From positions 19,015,521 to 19,079,520 of the forward strand of contig CM056389.1 in NCBI GenBank assembly GCA_029718625.1: DNA of 64,000 bases, read 5' to 3'. The notes under the pieces were generated by a model. That model saw only the letters and a list, made by a program, of their open reading frames with translations, was not told the DNA's origin and searched no databases. Positions 1 to 12,461 of this stretch are shown piece after piece (position 1 is the first letter of the stretch; each line of letters starts with the position of its first letter). A program made the translations under genes and the position numbers. This DNA is from Synaphobranchus kaupii (taxonomy: Eukaryota > Chordata > Actinopteri > Anguilliformes > Synaphobranchidae).

Positions 1-1082
1 CAAAAAATACATAATAATAAAAGGGTCCATAGCCTACCTTTCCCTCAGCGAAGGGGAATGCCATGCACATTAAATTGCTTTCAGCCCACTCCATCAACAT
101 CCAGGCGATGTGCGATGGTACGGGACAATGGCTATCCATTAAAAAGCAGCTGATAACACAAATATCAACCCTAATGCGCAAATTGTCATTTACACCTAAT
201 GCGTGAATTGTCATTCAATGGAAAACTCACGCACGGCAATAGACGGACATTTAAGTTCTGAAAATGCGCTTCAGATGTCATTACAATACAGCTCTGTTTA
301 TCTATGAATACAGCCTGTAAGTAAATAGAATGGTTTGTGACTGAAAAAAGTTCAAAACCTTGTCCAGTGAATATTGCATTTATTGTTTTTCAAATAGCCT
401 AGGCTACAGTGGATTCGCTGTGCATAAGGTTTTTTTCGATAGCCTATGGTTAGAAAACGGAGATGTCACCATGTTAACTAAATTGTAACCTTAGCTATTC
501 TTCATCCTTCATATTTTTTAAATTACAGTGACCAGGTTTCCATACTCTCACCATTTAAAACCCAGCTGATTTCACCCGTTATTCCATAACTGAACAAAAC
601 GATTTTAAAGAGAACTAAGCGTCTAATTAGAAACTAAAACAAATTTGCAGCAATTAACACAATTAATTCACAATTAATTTTAATGCCATTCTCTGCACGT
701 GCGCTGCATGTTCTCTGTTTCCCCTGCTGTAAGTCGCACGTTTCACGGTCTTCCTGGGAAAGTGGATTGTTTTAAAGGATTACGCTACGAGTAAAACAGG
801 TTGGTCACATTTCCATAAACAGGACATTATTAAACAAGGGGAAATATGCTTGAACATATGGGTTGCGAACCTGACAGCTTTATTGTAGGCTATTTAGTGT
901 CATCATTAAGGCAAAATAACTGTATGTATGTTATTAATCAATATTAGCCTACTATGCAGGTAGCCTAATGAACTTTGGATGAAGCTTGAACTTCGAGAAC
1001 TCCATGAGAACAGCCTCTTGGAATTGATGTTTGACACTTTCAGTGCATAATCAAACGAAATTCGCTGAACAAGCAGGCTAAT
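1..1082. other. AT-rich intergenic stretch, nothing recognised
   Basis: I see no reading frame with a recognisable domain, no tRNA-like structure and no clear terminal repeats here. The short open frame on the minus strand at its right end is the antisense of the LINE fragment that follows. Confidence 0.5.
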
Positions 1083-1740
1083 TTGGTGCTGGGTGACTTA
1101 AATCTAAATTGGTTAGCACCTATATCAGATGATTTAAAGGTGATTTGCACTGAGCTCAACCTGACACAACTAATTTCCAAACCAACACATCTTAACCTAA
1201 AGAATCCCAAAAATTCTACCTTGATTGACATTATACTTACAAACACTCCGGATAAATTTATATCCAATGGTGTCTTTGCTAATGATATTAGTAATATCAT
1301 TGTCCTATAGCTTGTGTCAGACACAAAATATTGCCTAAATCTCAGCCCCGTTACATCAACAAAAGAAATCATAGGAATTTTTGTGAACAAGGCTTCCTGC
1401 ATGACCTATACCTATCAGATATGGACGGCATCTTGAATATTCCAGACCCTGGCCTAGCCCTCGACTATTTTTTATCCCAATTCAATTGTCTTGCTGATAA
1501 ACATGCCCCTTTCAAAAAACTAAGAGTTAAAGCAAGCAATAACGCATGGTTTACTCTCGGCCTTGCGGAGCTTATTCATTTAAGAGCCAAAGCCTGGAAA
1601 ACAGCCAGACAAACAGATACGACTGCTAACTGGCTAGTTATTACTGCTCTGCCATGACCAAAAGAGCTAAATCTGATTATTTTTTTAATACAGTCTCTAA
1701 TAGTGACAATGACCCAGCTAAGTTCTGGAAAACAGTTGTA
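1083..1740 (+). pseudogene. Non-LTR retrotransposon endonuclease fragment
   Basis: A broken piece of a LINE polyprotein. The first frame (1083-1310) reads like the end of an apurinic-type endonuclease domain: a GDLNLNW segment, then a block ending TLIDIILTNTP, the usual spacing for the exonuclease/endonuclease/phosphatase fold of L2/Rex-like LINEs. After a frame break near 1310-1330 the downstream linker continues in another frame (1331-1657), with further weak similarity to about 1740. No reverse transcriptase follows. In life this nuclease nicks target DNA to prime reverse transcription. The copy is truncated at both ends and frameshifted, so it is dead. The exact clade (L2, Rex1 or relative) is uncertain. 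Confidence 0.7.
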
Positions 1741-3480
1741 AATCCCGCGCAGCTAGACCAATGAGGGAATAGCTCGGAGCGAAGGTTTAAGCGTGATGTT
1801 TTCCGCTGTGGGAAAAGGTAAGAGTTTTGAAATATTACCGTTCTTACAACCAGATGAGATTGCTTCTTTAGATTTGCGGGATCAGCTAATAATTGGCCAC
1901 GTGTCAGAGGCAATAGTACCACTTTTCCTCCCGCTCTAAGTCTGGTCTGCAGGCTGACCCCAGCTTATCCAAAAAGGCAGCCTGTGTATATTATATTGAC
2001 TGTCAGCCACCAACGCTGATTCTATACTCGTATGTATCTGACTCCAATTTAATTATTAGTATCTAATTGCAATGTAGAATTTACAGTCGATTTGTTAAAG
2101 TACTCTCATACTCTTGAGCCTGTTCTCTGAACTGGATGCGCTGGTTCCACCGGGTTCTACATACGGCCGTTTATGTACACCACTCACGGCTGACTAGATG
2201 TCTGCATTTATCTCAGAGGTTGTGGAAGAGGCCACTTCATAAGGTATAGCCTATCCAAAAAGACTCAGGGACCCGAGAAGATAATATTGGCAACACCCGT
2301 TCTCAACATGTATAAACGTCATGCGGAGATGATCTAACTTAAGACATAGTTATACGGGTGCAATACTCCGTGATACATTAAGCTTAACTAGTCAACCTCC
2401 CTAGATCAGCAGAGGGGGTAACCCAGACTGAGGAAATTAATAAACTCATTACCGTGTTAACAGAGATAGAATGTCTTTTTCAGAGAAACCACACAAATCA
2501 AGTTTAACAGTTTAGTTTACCAGGTAGGTTCTTTACTTTAAAATAATCAATCATGGTTACAGGTTAAAACACAACATATTCAAAATAGAGTATAGAGTAG
2601 AATACTAAGTCATACCTGGCAATCGCTACACACAAGACACAAAGTGAGATGTGTGGGAGAGTCTGGCTACAGCTTTCCAGAGTTCTCTGTTTCCTATGCT
2701 TATAAGCCCAAATTCTGTGTTTGATCTGGCTGCGGACGGTCGTAAAATCATAAACTGGCCAGAGAGCTAAATTGCACGTTTCGTCCCCCCTTCCAGGGGG
2801 GTTGGCAGAAAGGGTTTCCTGTGGTATAATTCCACAGCGGCAGTTTACTCCTGAGTTATGAAATATATATTTCCTCCATGTCGACCATTGAGGAAATATA
2901 GGCCATTGCACCACACACACCGAGACCATCAAAACGATATCAAACATGAATAGGTCTACGTTCGTGTTGTCATGAGAATCCCATCTCTGCCTAGTTTTCA
3001 AATGTGATTAATATTAATGTCACAAACAGTCCCAGGATTCCTGTTGAGAACATTACATTATACCCTAGTTTCCCCTGTTCAGTCAGGTACATTAAATGTG
3101 TGTATTTACTCATGTAACACTCAGAAACTGAACAATATATACTTATTCCTCTGGAAAAAGAGTGTATAATGTAGGTTCCAGTGTCAGGACTATTTCCAGT
3201 ATATACTGTACAATGTAGCATAAATATTCATCACATTTTAAGGTTTTTAGGCTTTTTGAAGACCAAAGCAGTCTGTACTGTTATACCATGCTGTGTGGGC
3301 ATTATTTGAATGAAAGGGATGTGTCCTGCCTCAGTGACGTCAGGTGGGGGCAGTCTTGCATTGCCCGTGCGCGGGAGTTTCAAACAGACCAGGGTCTCTC
3401 CCAGGATCATAAAATCCTAGGACATTCTTGGACGCCGTAAACCTTAGGCCAGATGGTCCCAGTAAACATCCCGGCACCAG
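1741..3480. other. No supported gene; faint old LTR-like composition
   Basis: The open frames here (for example 2564-3001 minus) match nothing I recognise. Read on the minus strand, about 2980 to 2100 has the feel of an old long terminal repeat, but I cannot place ends, a target duplication or a primer site, so I do not call an element. Confidence 0.35.
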
Positions 3481-4707
3481 ATGCGTGACTTGATTGCCAC
3501 TTCCCGGTATTGTGTTCTCTTTAGATGCTCTGGGGTGTTAAATCCTGTCTTACACAGTCGTGAGCCTCTTTCTACTAGCCTTGGCATCTGCTCTCTTAGT
3601 GGCTCCACAATTGAGCGTGTGTGTGATGTTCTCACTCCCGTCCTATTGTTTCCCGTGTTTTCCCTTTCCCCCTGTCTCGTGTTCATCTCTCCATAGTCCA
3701 TTTCCCCCTAGCTGCAGGTTGGGCGTGGTTTCCCCTTTTTGTCACTCTGTTTCACTTCACTTCTCTCAGCCTATCCCATTCCCCCGTTTCGCATGCATTC
3801 CACACTCTCCGCTCTGTTTATCACTCTCGCATACATTTGCATGCGGCACCTAATTGACTCCAATTAAATGTTTGCATTTAGTCACCCGGTGTTCTCTGTC
3901 CTGTGCCAGTTCATTAATGCTCTTTGTCTGAAACCTCTGGTCTTGTCTTGAGTCCTAGTATCCAGTCCAGTTGTAAAACTAAAGTCTTGTTTTGTGCCGG
4001 CGTTAACTCGCCTTGCTACTCTGCTTAAATCGAAGTCTGCTCCAGTCTGGAACGGCATTTCCCGCTGTTCAATTGTTCCTGTCTCGCTATACTAACTTTG
4101 TCTGCTTCAGTCTGCCAGCCTGCAGTTGTTAGTTATCCCTGCCTGTGTTGCAGTTTCCCTGCCTTCCACCTGACGTGCGTGCATGCAGCCTGGGCTCCTG
4201 TTCCTCCATTCTGCGGCGGAGACCGCCTACTGCCAGTGTTGCGGTGGCTGTTGATGTGCTGTCGCTTCTGCCCCGGCTGTCGCTGCTGCCGCCCTGCTGC
4301 CGCTGTGCCGCTACTACCGCTGCAACGCCTGCGTCCTGCCCGGACTCCGCTCCACTGTCCTGCACCGCTGCTCCCGCTCATCCCCTGCTCCACCAAACTG
4401 GTTGTCTGTCTCCATCTCCTTCCCTGGCCTCTCCTGCTCCCACTGCTCCCCCGCAGCCTCATACCTGGACTGTCTGTTATCTATGTTCTCCCAATGCTTC
4501 AGGAGTATTGGTCGAAGCATAATTTATTAAGAGCTACGCGCTCTGTCTGTCTGTCTTGCTCATCCAGTTCCAGCTTGGAACGCTAACCACCTTTTGCCTT
4601 TCTCCCTTTGCTCAGGACTACCCTGATCAAACAATAAAATATTGAGTTTTGGCATTCCTGTGTTCGAGTCGTGCATTTTGGTCCAGTCCATTTCCGGGGT
4701 CGTAACA
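3481..4707 (+). mobile_element. C-rich LTR-like repeat
   Basis: A pyrimidine-rich, strand-asymmetric stretch with runs of CTGCC/CCGCTG words, followed by a polyadenylation signal AATAAA at 4633-4638 and a terminus reading CGTAACA (ending 4707). The same layout (polyA signal, then a GTGCATTT-type and GTCC-type segment, then CGTAACA) occurs on the opposite strand at 58920-59270, which suggests a shared family of long terminal repeats. The long open frames inside come from skewed composition and are probably not genes. The left boundary is uncertain and no target duplication was identified. Confidence 0.4.
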
Positions 4708-5593
4708 GTGTGCCTGCTTATAAATACCTTGATATATGGATAGATGAAAATCTATCATTCAAAACTCCTGATAAAAAAAACAAAATTGGATTCTTATATA
4801 GGAATAAATCATGTTTGTCTTATGAGAGAAGGAAGCAGATAGTTCAGGCCACATTGCTACCAGTTCTTGATTATGGTGATACTTTATTCATGCATGCTTC
4901 TGCCAGTGCTTTAAAACCTCTTGATTCTATTTATCACAGTGCCCTCCGTTTTATCACAGGTGATAAATTCCACACACATCACTGTATTCTTTATCAAAGA
5001 GTGGGTTGGTCATCCCTCACTACAAGGAGAGAGCAGCACTCCCTTCTGTTTATCTATAAAGCTATCCTACAGAAGCTACCTCCTTATCTTACATTACAGG
5101 CATTTAGCAGACGCTCTTATCCAGAGCGACTTACACAACTTTTTAGCATTTTTTACATTTAGTTTTCTTCATATTTCATTCATTTTTACATATTATCCAT
5201 TTATACATATTATTTATACAGCTGGATATATACTGAAGCAATTCAGGTTACAAGGCCAGTTCCTTAATCATTATACTACACTGCTGTTACATCATTACTT
5301 ACCTTTAAAACTTCCAATTACCCCATCAGATCACAAAATTGCATAGTTTTAAATACACCTCAGGTAACCACTGAATTTGGTAAAACAGCTTTTAGATACT
5401 TTGCCCCTTGGTCCTGGAACAGGCATCAAGACATCCTTAAACTTGAATTTCTCATTCCTATGGGTATCTTTAAGTCCCTAATCTTGGACCTAGGCATATT
5501 TGTTGATGTATGTAAATGCTAAATGTCCTTGTTTTGTATTTTATTATACATGTTTTTTATAAAAATAATTTCAATAAATGTAGACAGCAATAA
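4708..5593 (+). pseudogene. LINE reverse-transcriptase 3' end, interrupted
   Basis: The C-terminal end of a non-LTR retrotransposon polyprotein: a KYLDIWIDENLSF block, then a helical RNase-like tail ending KLPPYL (4708-5095). The frame is then broken by an insertion carrying a fish SINE/L2-tail motif. Similarity resumes at about 5290-5500 in a different frame (a TEFGKTAFRY-APWSWN block), and the fragment ends with an A-rich, AATAAA-containing tail near 5570-5590. The segment immediately abuts the LTR-like repeat on its left. It is truncated and frameshifted, so not functional. Confidence 0.7.
5096..5290 (+). mobile_element. Insertion with SINE/L2-tail motif
   Basis: Near 5100-5137 lies the motif TTTAGCAGACGCTCTTATCC followed by AGAGCGACTTACA. 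The same motif forms the 3' end of the L2-like LINE at 31221-32875 in this window, so this insert is probably an L2-mobilised short tail. It interrupts the LINE fragment around it. The right boundary is estimated from where the LINE similarity resumes. Confidence 0.5.
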
Positions 5594-5654
5594 ATGGATC
5601 CTATCAGTTTGCCAAAAGCATTATATAGTTTTTCTCTCGTTGCCTATGTAACCA

Positions 5655-5728
5655 ACGAGGTTCAGGCGGGGCTCGAACCACCGAACTTCAGGGGGAGAGG
5701 CCACGGCGCTAACCACTACACCAAAGAT
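5655..5728 (-). repeat. tRNA-like SINE head or tRNA pseudogene
   Basis: Read on the minus strand this has an A-box-like TAGTGGTTAGCGC and, about 30 bases on, a B-box-like GGTTCGAGCCC, the two internal RNA polymerase III promoter boxes of a tRNA. The anticodon arm and acceptor stem do not pair well, so a functional tRNA is unlikely; a tRNA-derived SINE head or tRNA relic fits better. A 7-bp hairpin (CTCGTTG/CAACGAG) sits just beside it at about 5637-5660. Confidence 0.55.
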
Positions 5729-6383
5729 AGATTCACTGTCAGCGGAGGAGTTAGGCTGCCTGATGAGCCTATTATTTGCTTATTATATTTATTTTTCTTT
5801 CTCGCTCTTCTCTTTGTCTCTGTCTTTTTTGTCAGTTAGGTTTGATCAGATTTAAAACGAAAAGCAAAGAAAAAAATATACAAAGATGATCATAACTCTA
5901 CAATGCTTTTTGGAAAGTGGCTGATGACGATGTGTGATGCTTTCTGTGGTGTGAATCGGCTTTTCTACATCGACCTGCCGGGTCTGTGTTACTCAAAGTT
6001 TGTCGTGAAAGTGTGTCTTGAACAAGGGGCCAAGACTGGGCTTTCGCTTTGAAGCTCACTTCCTGGTTGGGCTTGGAGCGGCAATTGTGCCATTGCTCAC
6101 TAGCGCCACTGCGATTGGCTCCAGTATAGAGCTCCGTAGTCCCGCCCACTTTGGTGACGAACTTCTGGTGCCACTTTTCGGAAAAAATATAATGGGAGTC
6201 AATGGACTGAAAAAGCTTTTTTTCTACATTCAGGCAGCTAGACATTCAGGCAGCAAAACACGCAAGAGAGGGGTTGTCATATTTTTTAATAATTTATAAA
6301 ATTGGTAATTTGAAATTATGTCCAACAAATAAACAAGCGTTTTCAAAAAACAACCAAAACGACTACAACATCCGGTCTAGTGG
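5729..6383. other. No supported gene; repeat-like
   Basis: The open frames on both strands across 5898-6299 overlap each other and match no domain I know. A phrase near 6190 (GGGAGTCAATGG) resembles the ends of dispersed fish repeats, but I could not define an element. Confidence 0.35.
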
Positions 6384-6391
6384 GTCTACTC
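6384..6391. repeat. Target-site duplication, left copy (GTCTACTC)
   Basis: The octamer GTCTACTC directly precedes the left end of the large inverted-repeat element. Identical octamers sit at 11855-11862 and 18198-18205, immediately after each copy. Confidence 0.8.
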
Positions 6392-9300
6392 CATAGAACT
6401 ATATATTAACTAGAAAGGCAGAAGCCTTCTCAAAACGGCACCGTTTCCACGGCCCAAAGTTTTTTCTCTGATTGGCCAACGTGACCTGTCACGTGAAGGT
6501 GATCATTTTCTCCCTTTTCACAGAGTAATGGCTGCCGTTGTAACTCTAGTTAGCGACCATATACATGTATAGCGACGACTGGAAAGTTATGCTACCGAAT
6601 AAAAAAGCTAAATGAAAGGTAACTTTGTTAGCTACCGTTAGCTAAGTTAGCTCGCAGTAGCAGCCAGAGGCCTAGAAAGGACATGCTATCACAAAAGCCT
6701 GTTGATAATACACCAATAGTAGCTCGATGCACATTTAAAAGAAAATAAGCCAGGTATAGCATAACGTTAGTTATACTTTAGAACACATTTGGCTAATCTT
6801 ACCGTAACCCCCTCGAAACTGCAATGGACATAGCTAGCTAACGTTATTACGATAACCTTCCAATATCAACGTTATAGACTAGCTGCACTTTAGACCGCAT
6901 AAACGGGCACAAGTGTCCGCTATGCATTAAGATAACTATATATATATATAATGTATGTTATATAGCCTGTGTCTATGTTCATAGACATCCTATATATAGC
7001 TACGCTGTATGTGTAGCCTACGTTATGTGGTGAGTGAATACATTTTTTCCTGGTTGGTTCAGTTCAACAAGTTACTATGACAAGGGTGATGCAGGAAAAT
7101 AAACAGACCTAACAGCAAAGCATATTTGTGGTTAATGCTAATTTAGCTCAAGCAGGACGACGAAGAAGACAAGCAGGCTAACCTAACGTTGTCAAAAAAA
7201 GATTTCTTACCGTGAAAATATTTAATTTTTTCCCCCAGGGTTTCTGCGCTGTTATGGTTTTGAAAGCTCCGCGCTATAATTCAGGTTTGGCAAAACTGGT
7301 AGGCCTATGCAGTAACAACAATGCTATCACATATTTTATAACTCTAGAGATGTAGGCTATACCTTGCCAAAAATCACAAGAGCATTATTCCCCTCAGATG
7401 GTACCGACCAACCCTACTTGCTCACGGACTACTAGGTGTACGAATTATATATTATAATTTTTGACGTAAAAAATTATACCTAACACATAAAAGAGAAAAC
7501 CTCTGTATGTCTGGTGCACAGCAGCCAGCAGATGGCACGCAATGTACCCACACGCACGCACGCATTAATTAGGTATAGGGCCGACTAAATAGCCAATTCA
7601 ATTACGATTGTGTGCTCCAACGGGTATCAGAACTAGTCCATCTGATTATCAACTCATCACCCATGGTAAGGATAAGCCACAAATCAGCTGTGGAGACTGC
7701 CACCTACAAGTTCATAACAGTGTCATCTTCAGAGATATATGTAGGAAACTTCATCCGTACACAGAGGGATATTGAAGCTACAACATTATATCCTGACGAT
7801 GTAGGACTATTCAGGAGGTTTGGGGGAGGGGCTAAAGCGCTTCAAAAACAGCATGTTATCTAACCCTAAGCCTCATATGACAACAATCCAGATGTATTTG
7901 GTAGGTAAAATAAGGTCTACACTAGTGCAAATCCAAACACATGACTGTGATTAGGAAAAACATCAATACCTTGAAGGATTTTTTCCACCAAATAAGCAAA
8001 AAAATCAAAAGACTTAATTTTATCCAGGCTGGAGTCTCAAAGGGTCTCAGAAACTACACCTCAAAGAGGCTCTAACCAGACAGAGGTGAAAATTAAACTT
8101 TGTCGTAGGACAAAACTAAAGACGTTTTTGGAAAGGCCTTGACCTGGAGAATAACGTTTGTCAATTATTTTGCCCTGACACCCCAGGGGACTCAGTAGCG
8201 TCCCCTAGAAGGGCAAAACTGGCCAAACTTCAAATGCTTCTAATTCTGGAACCAATGGACATATCGGGTAGATATTTAACAGGATGATTAACTAACTAGT
8301 CTTTCATAAATAATGTCAGAGCCAGCCTTCAAGCTCTAACAGAAGGGCCTGAATAAAACGTTTTATACTTAATCATTTGATACTTTGATGATTCAATTAT
8401 ATGATCAATTGGGATCTTAACTGATGCTATATTGAACATAAATTTTAAGCCCCAGGTCAATAGGATTAGTATTTTTTTCGTTATTGGTACTAATAGTTTA
8501 GAACTACAATTCCCCAAAAACCAGAGCTCTACGTAATGATGGCCTGTGAAAAGATGGCGCCGTCTGTAGTCCGTTTAGGGTTAGGGTTCGGATAATAAAT
8601 ATATAGCCTACGGCTAATCTGGGTCGCCCCATGTAGGGGACAGTATTAAAATGAATTGAGATTGTGGGATTTTGACCATATCCGACATAAACTGTTTGCT
8701 TTTTTTGTGACTGAATAAACCTTTCCACATGTTTTTTGTGTCCCTATTAACATATTTAGCGGTTATCGCCATCAACCAGTAGCTACTCAAAAGTCACTCG
8801 TCTGGTAAACAAAATTCACTAGCCGGCTAGCTAGCTAACAACCGAAAAGTAGCATAGTAGCCAAGCCCACAGTAACACCTCTAAATTTCGTTCTATGTAG
8901 CACGAAAACAGTCTGAGAAATGCTAGCATTGAAAATGCATGGGTTTAAATTTCGTTCTGTGTAGCACGATAAAAGTCGGACAATCGTGCTCCGGGGTGAC
9001 GATTCAATAGATTCATTGTCGTGACTATGAGCATGAAAAAGCGTGAGACCGGGTTGATTTTTCACCTGTTAACATAACAAAGTGTAGGCTACCTTAACCT
9101 AAAGGCTAAGACCATTGTGCTATTGTGTGGTAAATTTATTAAACATCCTCACATAAATTTTTGGAAATACTGACTTATTTCTTTGTGATGGAGTTCATTT
9201 CACCCCTAGGGGAAATTATATTTTTCTAAATGCTATTTTACAGTCCCTTAAATACTGAATTCAGGGGAGGAGACGCTGCCTTTACGGGTTTTTCCCTGCC

Positions 9301-11854
9301 CAATTCTGGCAGTTTCTCCAATCCTGGATTTGGCTTTTAACGGAACAGGGTTTTTTTAATGAACTAAGTCAGGTTTTCAAAATGTATGTGATTATTTTTA
9401 AATTAAATTTGTAGCCATGACATTGTTCACCCAACGCCCTCTGCTCTTCTCCTCACCCCTGTCCCTTATCTTCCCTACAAACACCCCCCCCCCCGCACAT
9501 CTTGTCCTCTCCAGCCATGCCAATCCAATGGCCTTCTTTGCGTATTTCTCCCCACGCTGGATGTAGCTAGTATGTACATTTTGGGGGAAACAGTAATAAA
9601 AAGTTTCAATTAATTATAAAACTTTGTTTTTTTATTGAAGGGTTCATTGTTTGCATATGTCATACAGTGGTATAAGGAGAAATTGCTAATTTTTTTTCAT
9701 TTGTAAAGACTAAATAATCAAATGTACACCATTCAAAATTATGAATCATGAATAAGGGAAACATTTTTATTCTTCGATATGCTGCGTTTCATTCACAGCA
9801 AGTTTAATCACCGTCTCCAACGTTGTCCTGGACGATAAGGGGAAAAAAACGTAGAGACGTTAGGAGTTTGTTATAGGACACAGCAAAGTTCAGCAGCCTG
9901 TCTCAGTTTAAAGCCCACTCACCACATCAAGGTGCAGGCTGAACGTGAGAACACAGGATAAGACGCACATCCACAAGACAAACCCTGACAAGACACATTA
10001 AAATGACAAGGTCACATTAAGGAAAAATGTACACGTTTATGTGGGCTCTAAGTGGTAGCCTACTAGCAAAACTCATCCAGGGGTGTCTGTAAGCAAAGAC
10101 ACTTCGTTTATGCGCTGTTAAAAGTGCATTACCGTATCTGGTTTTGATGCGCAACTTCAGTTCCTCAATCCAGTTGATTTCTTTTGAGCGATGAGAGGAT
10201 GCACACGTGTAAATCGACATACAAAAGCAACATAATAGTAAACGCAGCCACAATAACTTAATGTAATGGTATGTAAAACTACCATGTTCTATAGCCTAGA
10301 TGGGCTATAGACAACGGGGAGCACTCGCTGTTCTTCGCAAACATTTACCGCATAGCCTACTGTGTCACGCGGTTACACAAAATAGGCTATTTCGAAAAAT
10401 ATAACCAGCTAATGACATGTTGGATCCACCAACCTTACCCTTATATTAAAACAAAGTTCTTTCCAGCCCGCTTTCCTGGGTCCAGCGCCTACCCCAGATC
10501 CACTCTAACCGTAGAGTGGATGTCGTGATTATTATAGTATTATGTGAAAAGCAAAACAATAAATACATAGATACAATCTTAAATAGGTCTATGATGCGAT
10601 TACGTTCACATAATTAAATAACGATTATTGCATCTGCTTGTTTATTTTGTTTAATCCGTAACGTTAGTCTGTGGTATGGCTAGGCAGTAGCCTAGCTCCA
10701 GCGGGTAACATTACATTACATCCGGACCGGTCCCTGACTCAAGATTTCCGTAAACCAGCCTTGCGCGGCTAGCTAATAGTGTGGTGTAACCATGTAACTG
10801 TAGCCTAAATAATTAGAAATCGCGACCACAGTGAAACTTGTCGCCTATTTTTCCAGGTATAGCCTCTCATGAATGTCTGTTATTGTTAGACTGTTAGAAT
10901 GAACTATGGTGATCTTGTAGTGTTATCGTAACGTTAGACAGATTAATGACTAGGCTATAGGCCACGGATATCTTGTCGAAATACCTCAGCCTAACGTGAG
11001 CAAAACTGCAAATCCAGATAAACGAGCCACGAATAGTTACAAAAAATCTTTAATAACTGTCTTGTTAACTAGCGTTATTAACAAGCATAATACGCCGGGA
11101 GCCGGACAACATTTCTGTAGCCAACCCGATGTTGACCCGCTACCGTTAGCGTCTTGCTATCCGGGCGGCTTTTCAGACTTCAACACTAACATATTCACTG
11201 GGTGTGTTACTAATTAGTGTAATCTAACAACACCCATCTTGAGATATGAAGTATGACCTTAGAAATATTACACACGCGAAAGCATTTGAAAACCATTTCA
11301 TTATTATGCACAAGATAGCTGGTAAGCGAACTTCATATAGCTACAGCAACGGAAGCAGTTAGCTGAATGCTCATAGCAAGTCAGCTAACCATAGAGTTCA
11401 ATAGAGGTTGAGAGAATGGATTTGAGGCGAAAATGCCAATAGGCCTCCTCACGTGATTGCCCTGTGACGTAACTAAAATTAACACGTGACCATGTTCTTA
11501 ACCAATCACAGTTCAGTGCGCTTGCTAAACACTCACCGATGAGTATTTTTAAATCATGGCTCTCTTTTTTCTGTGTAGGCTAAAAAAAATTTTAACCCAG
11601 GAAAAATGTAAAATGTGATTGCCTGCTTCTATTGACTACAATATTGTGAACTTTTGATACCTAGATTGCGCTGGGGCCACTATGTTGACTTTCACAACGC
11701 ACCATTGGAAATACATGGCAGAGCTCATAATAATACTATTTCCGGGCCATGGCAGCCATCTTGCGGCGGTGCCATTGCGGAAGAACCCAAATTGAATAGG
11801 GCTGAATGGAACCACGTGACCACGTTTCCTTTCTAGTTAATATATATTTCTATG
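6392..11854. mobile_element. Large TIR DNA element, copy 1 (5,463 bp)
   Basis: The element begins CATAGAACTATATATTAACT and ends with the inverse (AGTTAATATATATTTCTATG), giving inverted ends of about 27-28 bp with one or two mismatches, followed inward by AGAAAGG. It is flanked by the octamer GTCTACTC. An 8-bp duplication with CA...TG ends fits the P or hAT superfamilies; the octamer resembles the GTC-rich targets of P elements, but this is inference. I find no transposase: the frames inside (for example 7612-7863 plus and 10017-10253 minus) have no recognisable domain. So this is probably a non-autonomous derivative, or an element carrying captured host sequence. Several CACGTG words lie near both ends. 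A telomere-like TTAGGGTTAGGGTT occurs at about 8577-8592. Confidence 0.75.
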
Positions 11855-11862
11855 GTCTACTC
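11855..11862. repeat. Target-site duplication shared by the two copies
   Basis: GTCTACTC between the right end of copy 1 and the left end of copy 2. The single shared octamer implies a head-to-tail duplication rather than two independent insertions. Confidence 0.8.
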
Positions 11863-12461
11863 CATAGAAATATATATTAACTAGAAAGGAAGAAGCCTTC
11901 TCAAAATGGCACCGTTTCCACGGCCCAAAGTTTTTTCTCTGATTGGCCAACGTGACCTGTCACGTGAAGGTGATCATTTTCTCCCTTTTCACAGAGTAAT
12001 GGCTGCCGTTGTAACTCTAGTTAGCGACCATGTACATGTATAGCGACGACTGCAAAGTTATGCTACCGAATAAAAAAGCTAAATGAAAGGTAACTTTGTT
12101 AGCTACCGTTAGCTAAGTTAGCTTGCAGTAGCAGCCAGAGGCCTAGAAAGGACATGCTATCACAGAAGCCTGTTGATAATACACCAATAGTAGCTCGATG
12201 CACATTTAAAAGAAAATAAGCCAGGTATAGCATAACGTTAGTTATACTTTAGAACACATTTGGCTAATTTTAACGTAACCCCCTCGAAACTGCAATGGAC
12301 ATAACGTTATTACGATAACCTTCCAATATCAACGTTATAGACTACTGCACTTTAAGACCGCATAAACGGGCACAAGTGTCCGCTATGCGTTAAGATAACT
12401 ATATATATATAATGTATGTTATATAGCCTGTGTCTATGTTCATAGACATCCTATATATATA

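Noticed and set aside
2564..3001. 145-residue minus-strand frame
   Set aside because: No recognisable domain, biased composition and no start or splice context; treated as chance.
4098..4586. Long overlapping open frames on both strands in a C-rich region
   Set aside because: The frames exist in several phases and on both strands, are rich in Pro/Cys/Leu or Arg/Gly, and reflect skewed base composition in an LTR-like repeat.
5655..5728. Functional tRNA gene
   Set aside because: A and B boxes are present but the anticodon and acceptor stems do not pair properly, so it is listed as a SINE head or tRNA relic.
8574..8592. Interstitial telomere repeat
   Set aside because: Only two and a half TTAGGG units at about 8577 (and the matching site near 15020 in copy 2). 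Too short to mean a fusion or telomere seed.
10017..10253. Small secreted protein (MWLRLLLCCFCM start) on the minus strand, with its copy at 16414-16653
   Set aside because: The similarity between the two is explained by duplication of the whole element. There is no known domain, and conservation is no higher than in surrounding non-coding sequence as far as I can see.
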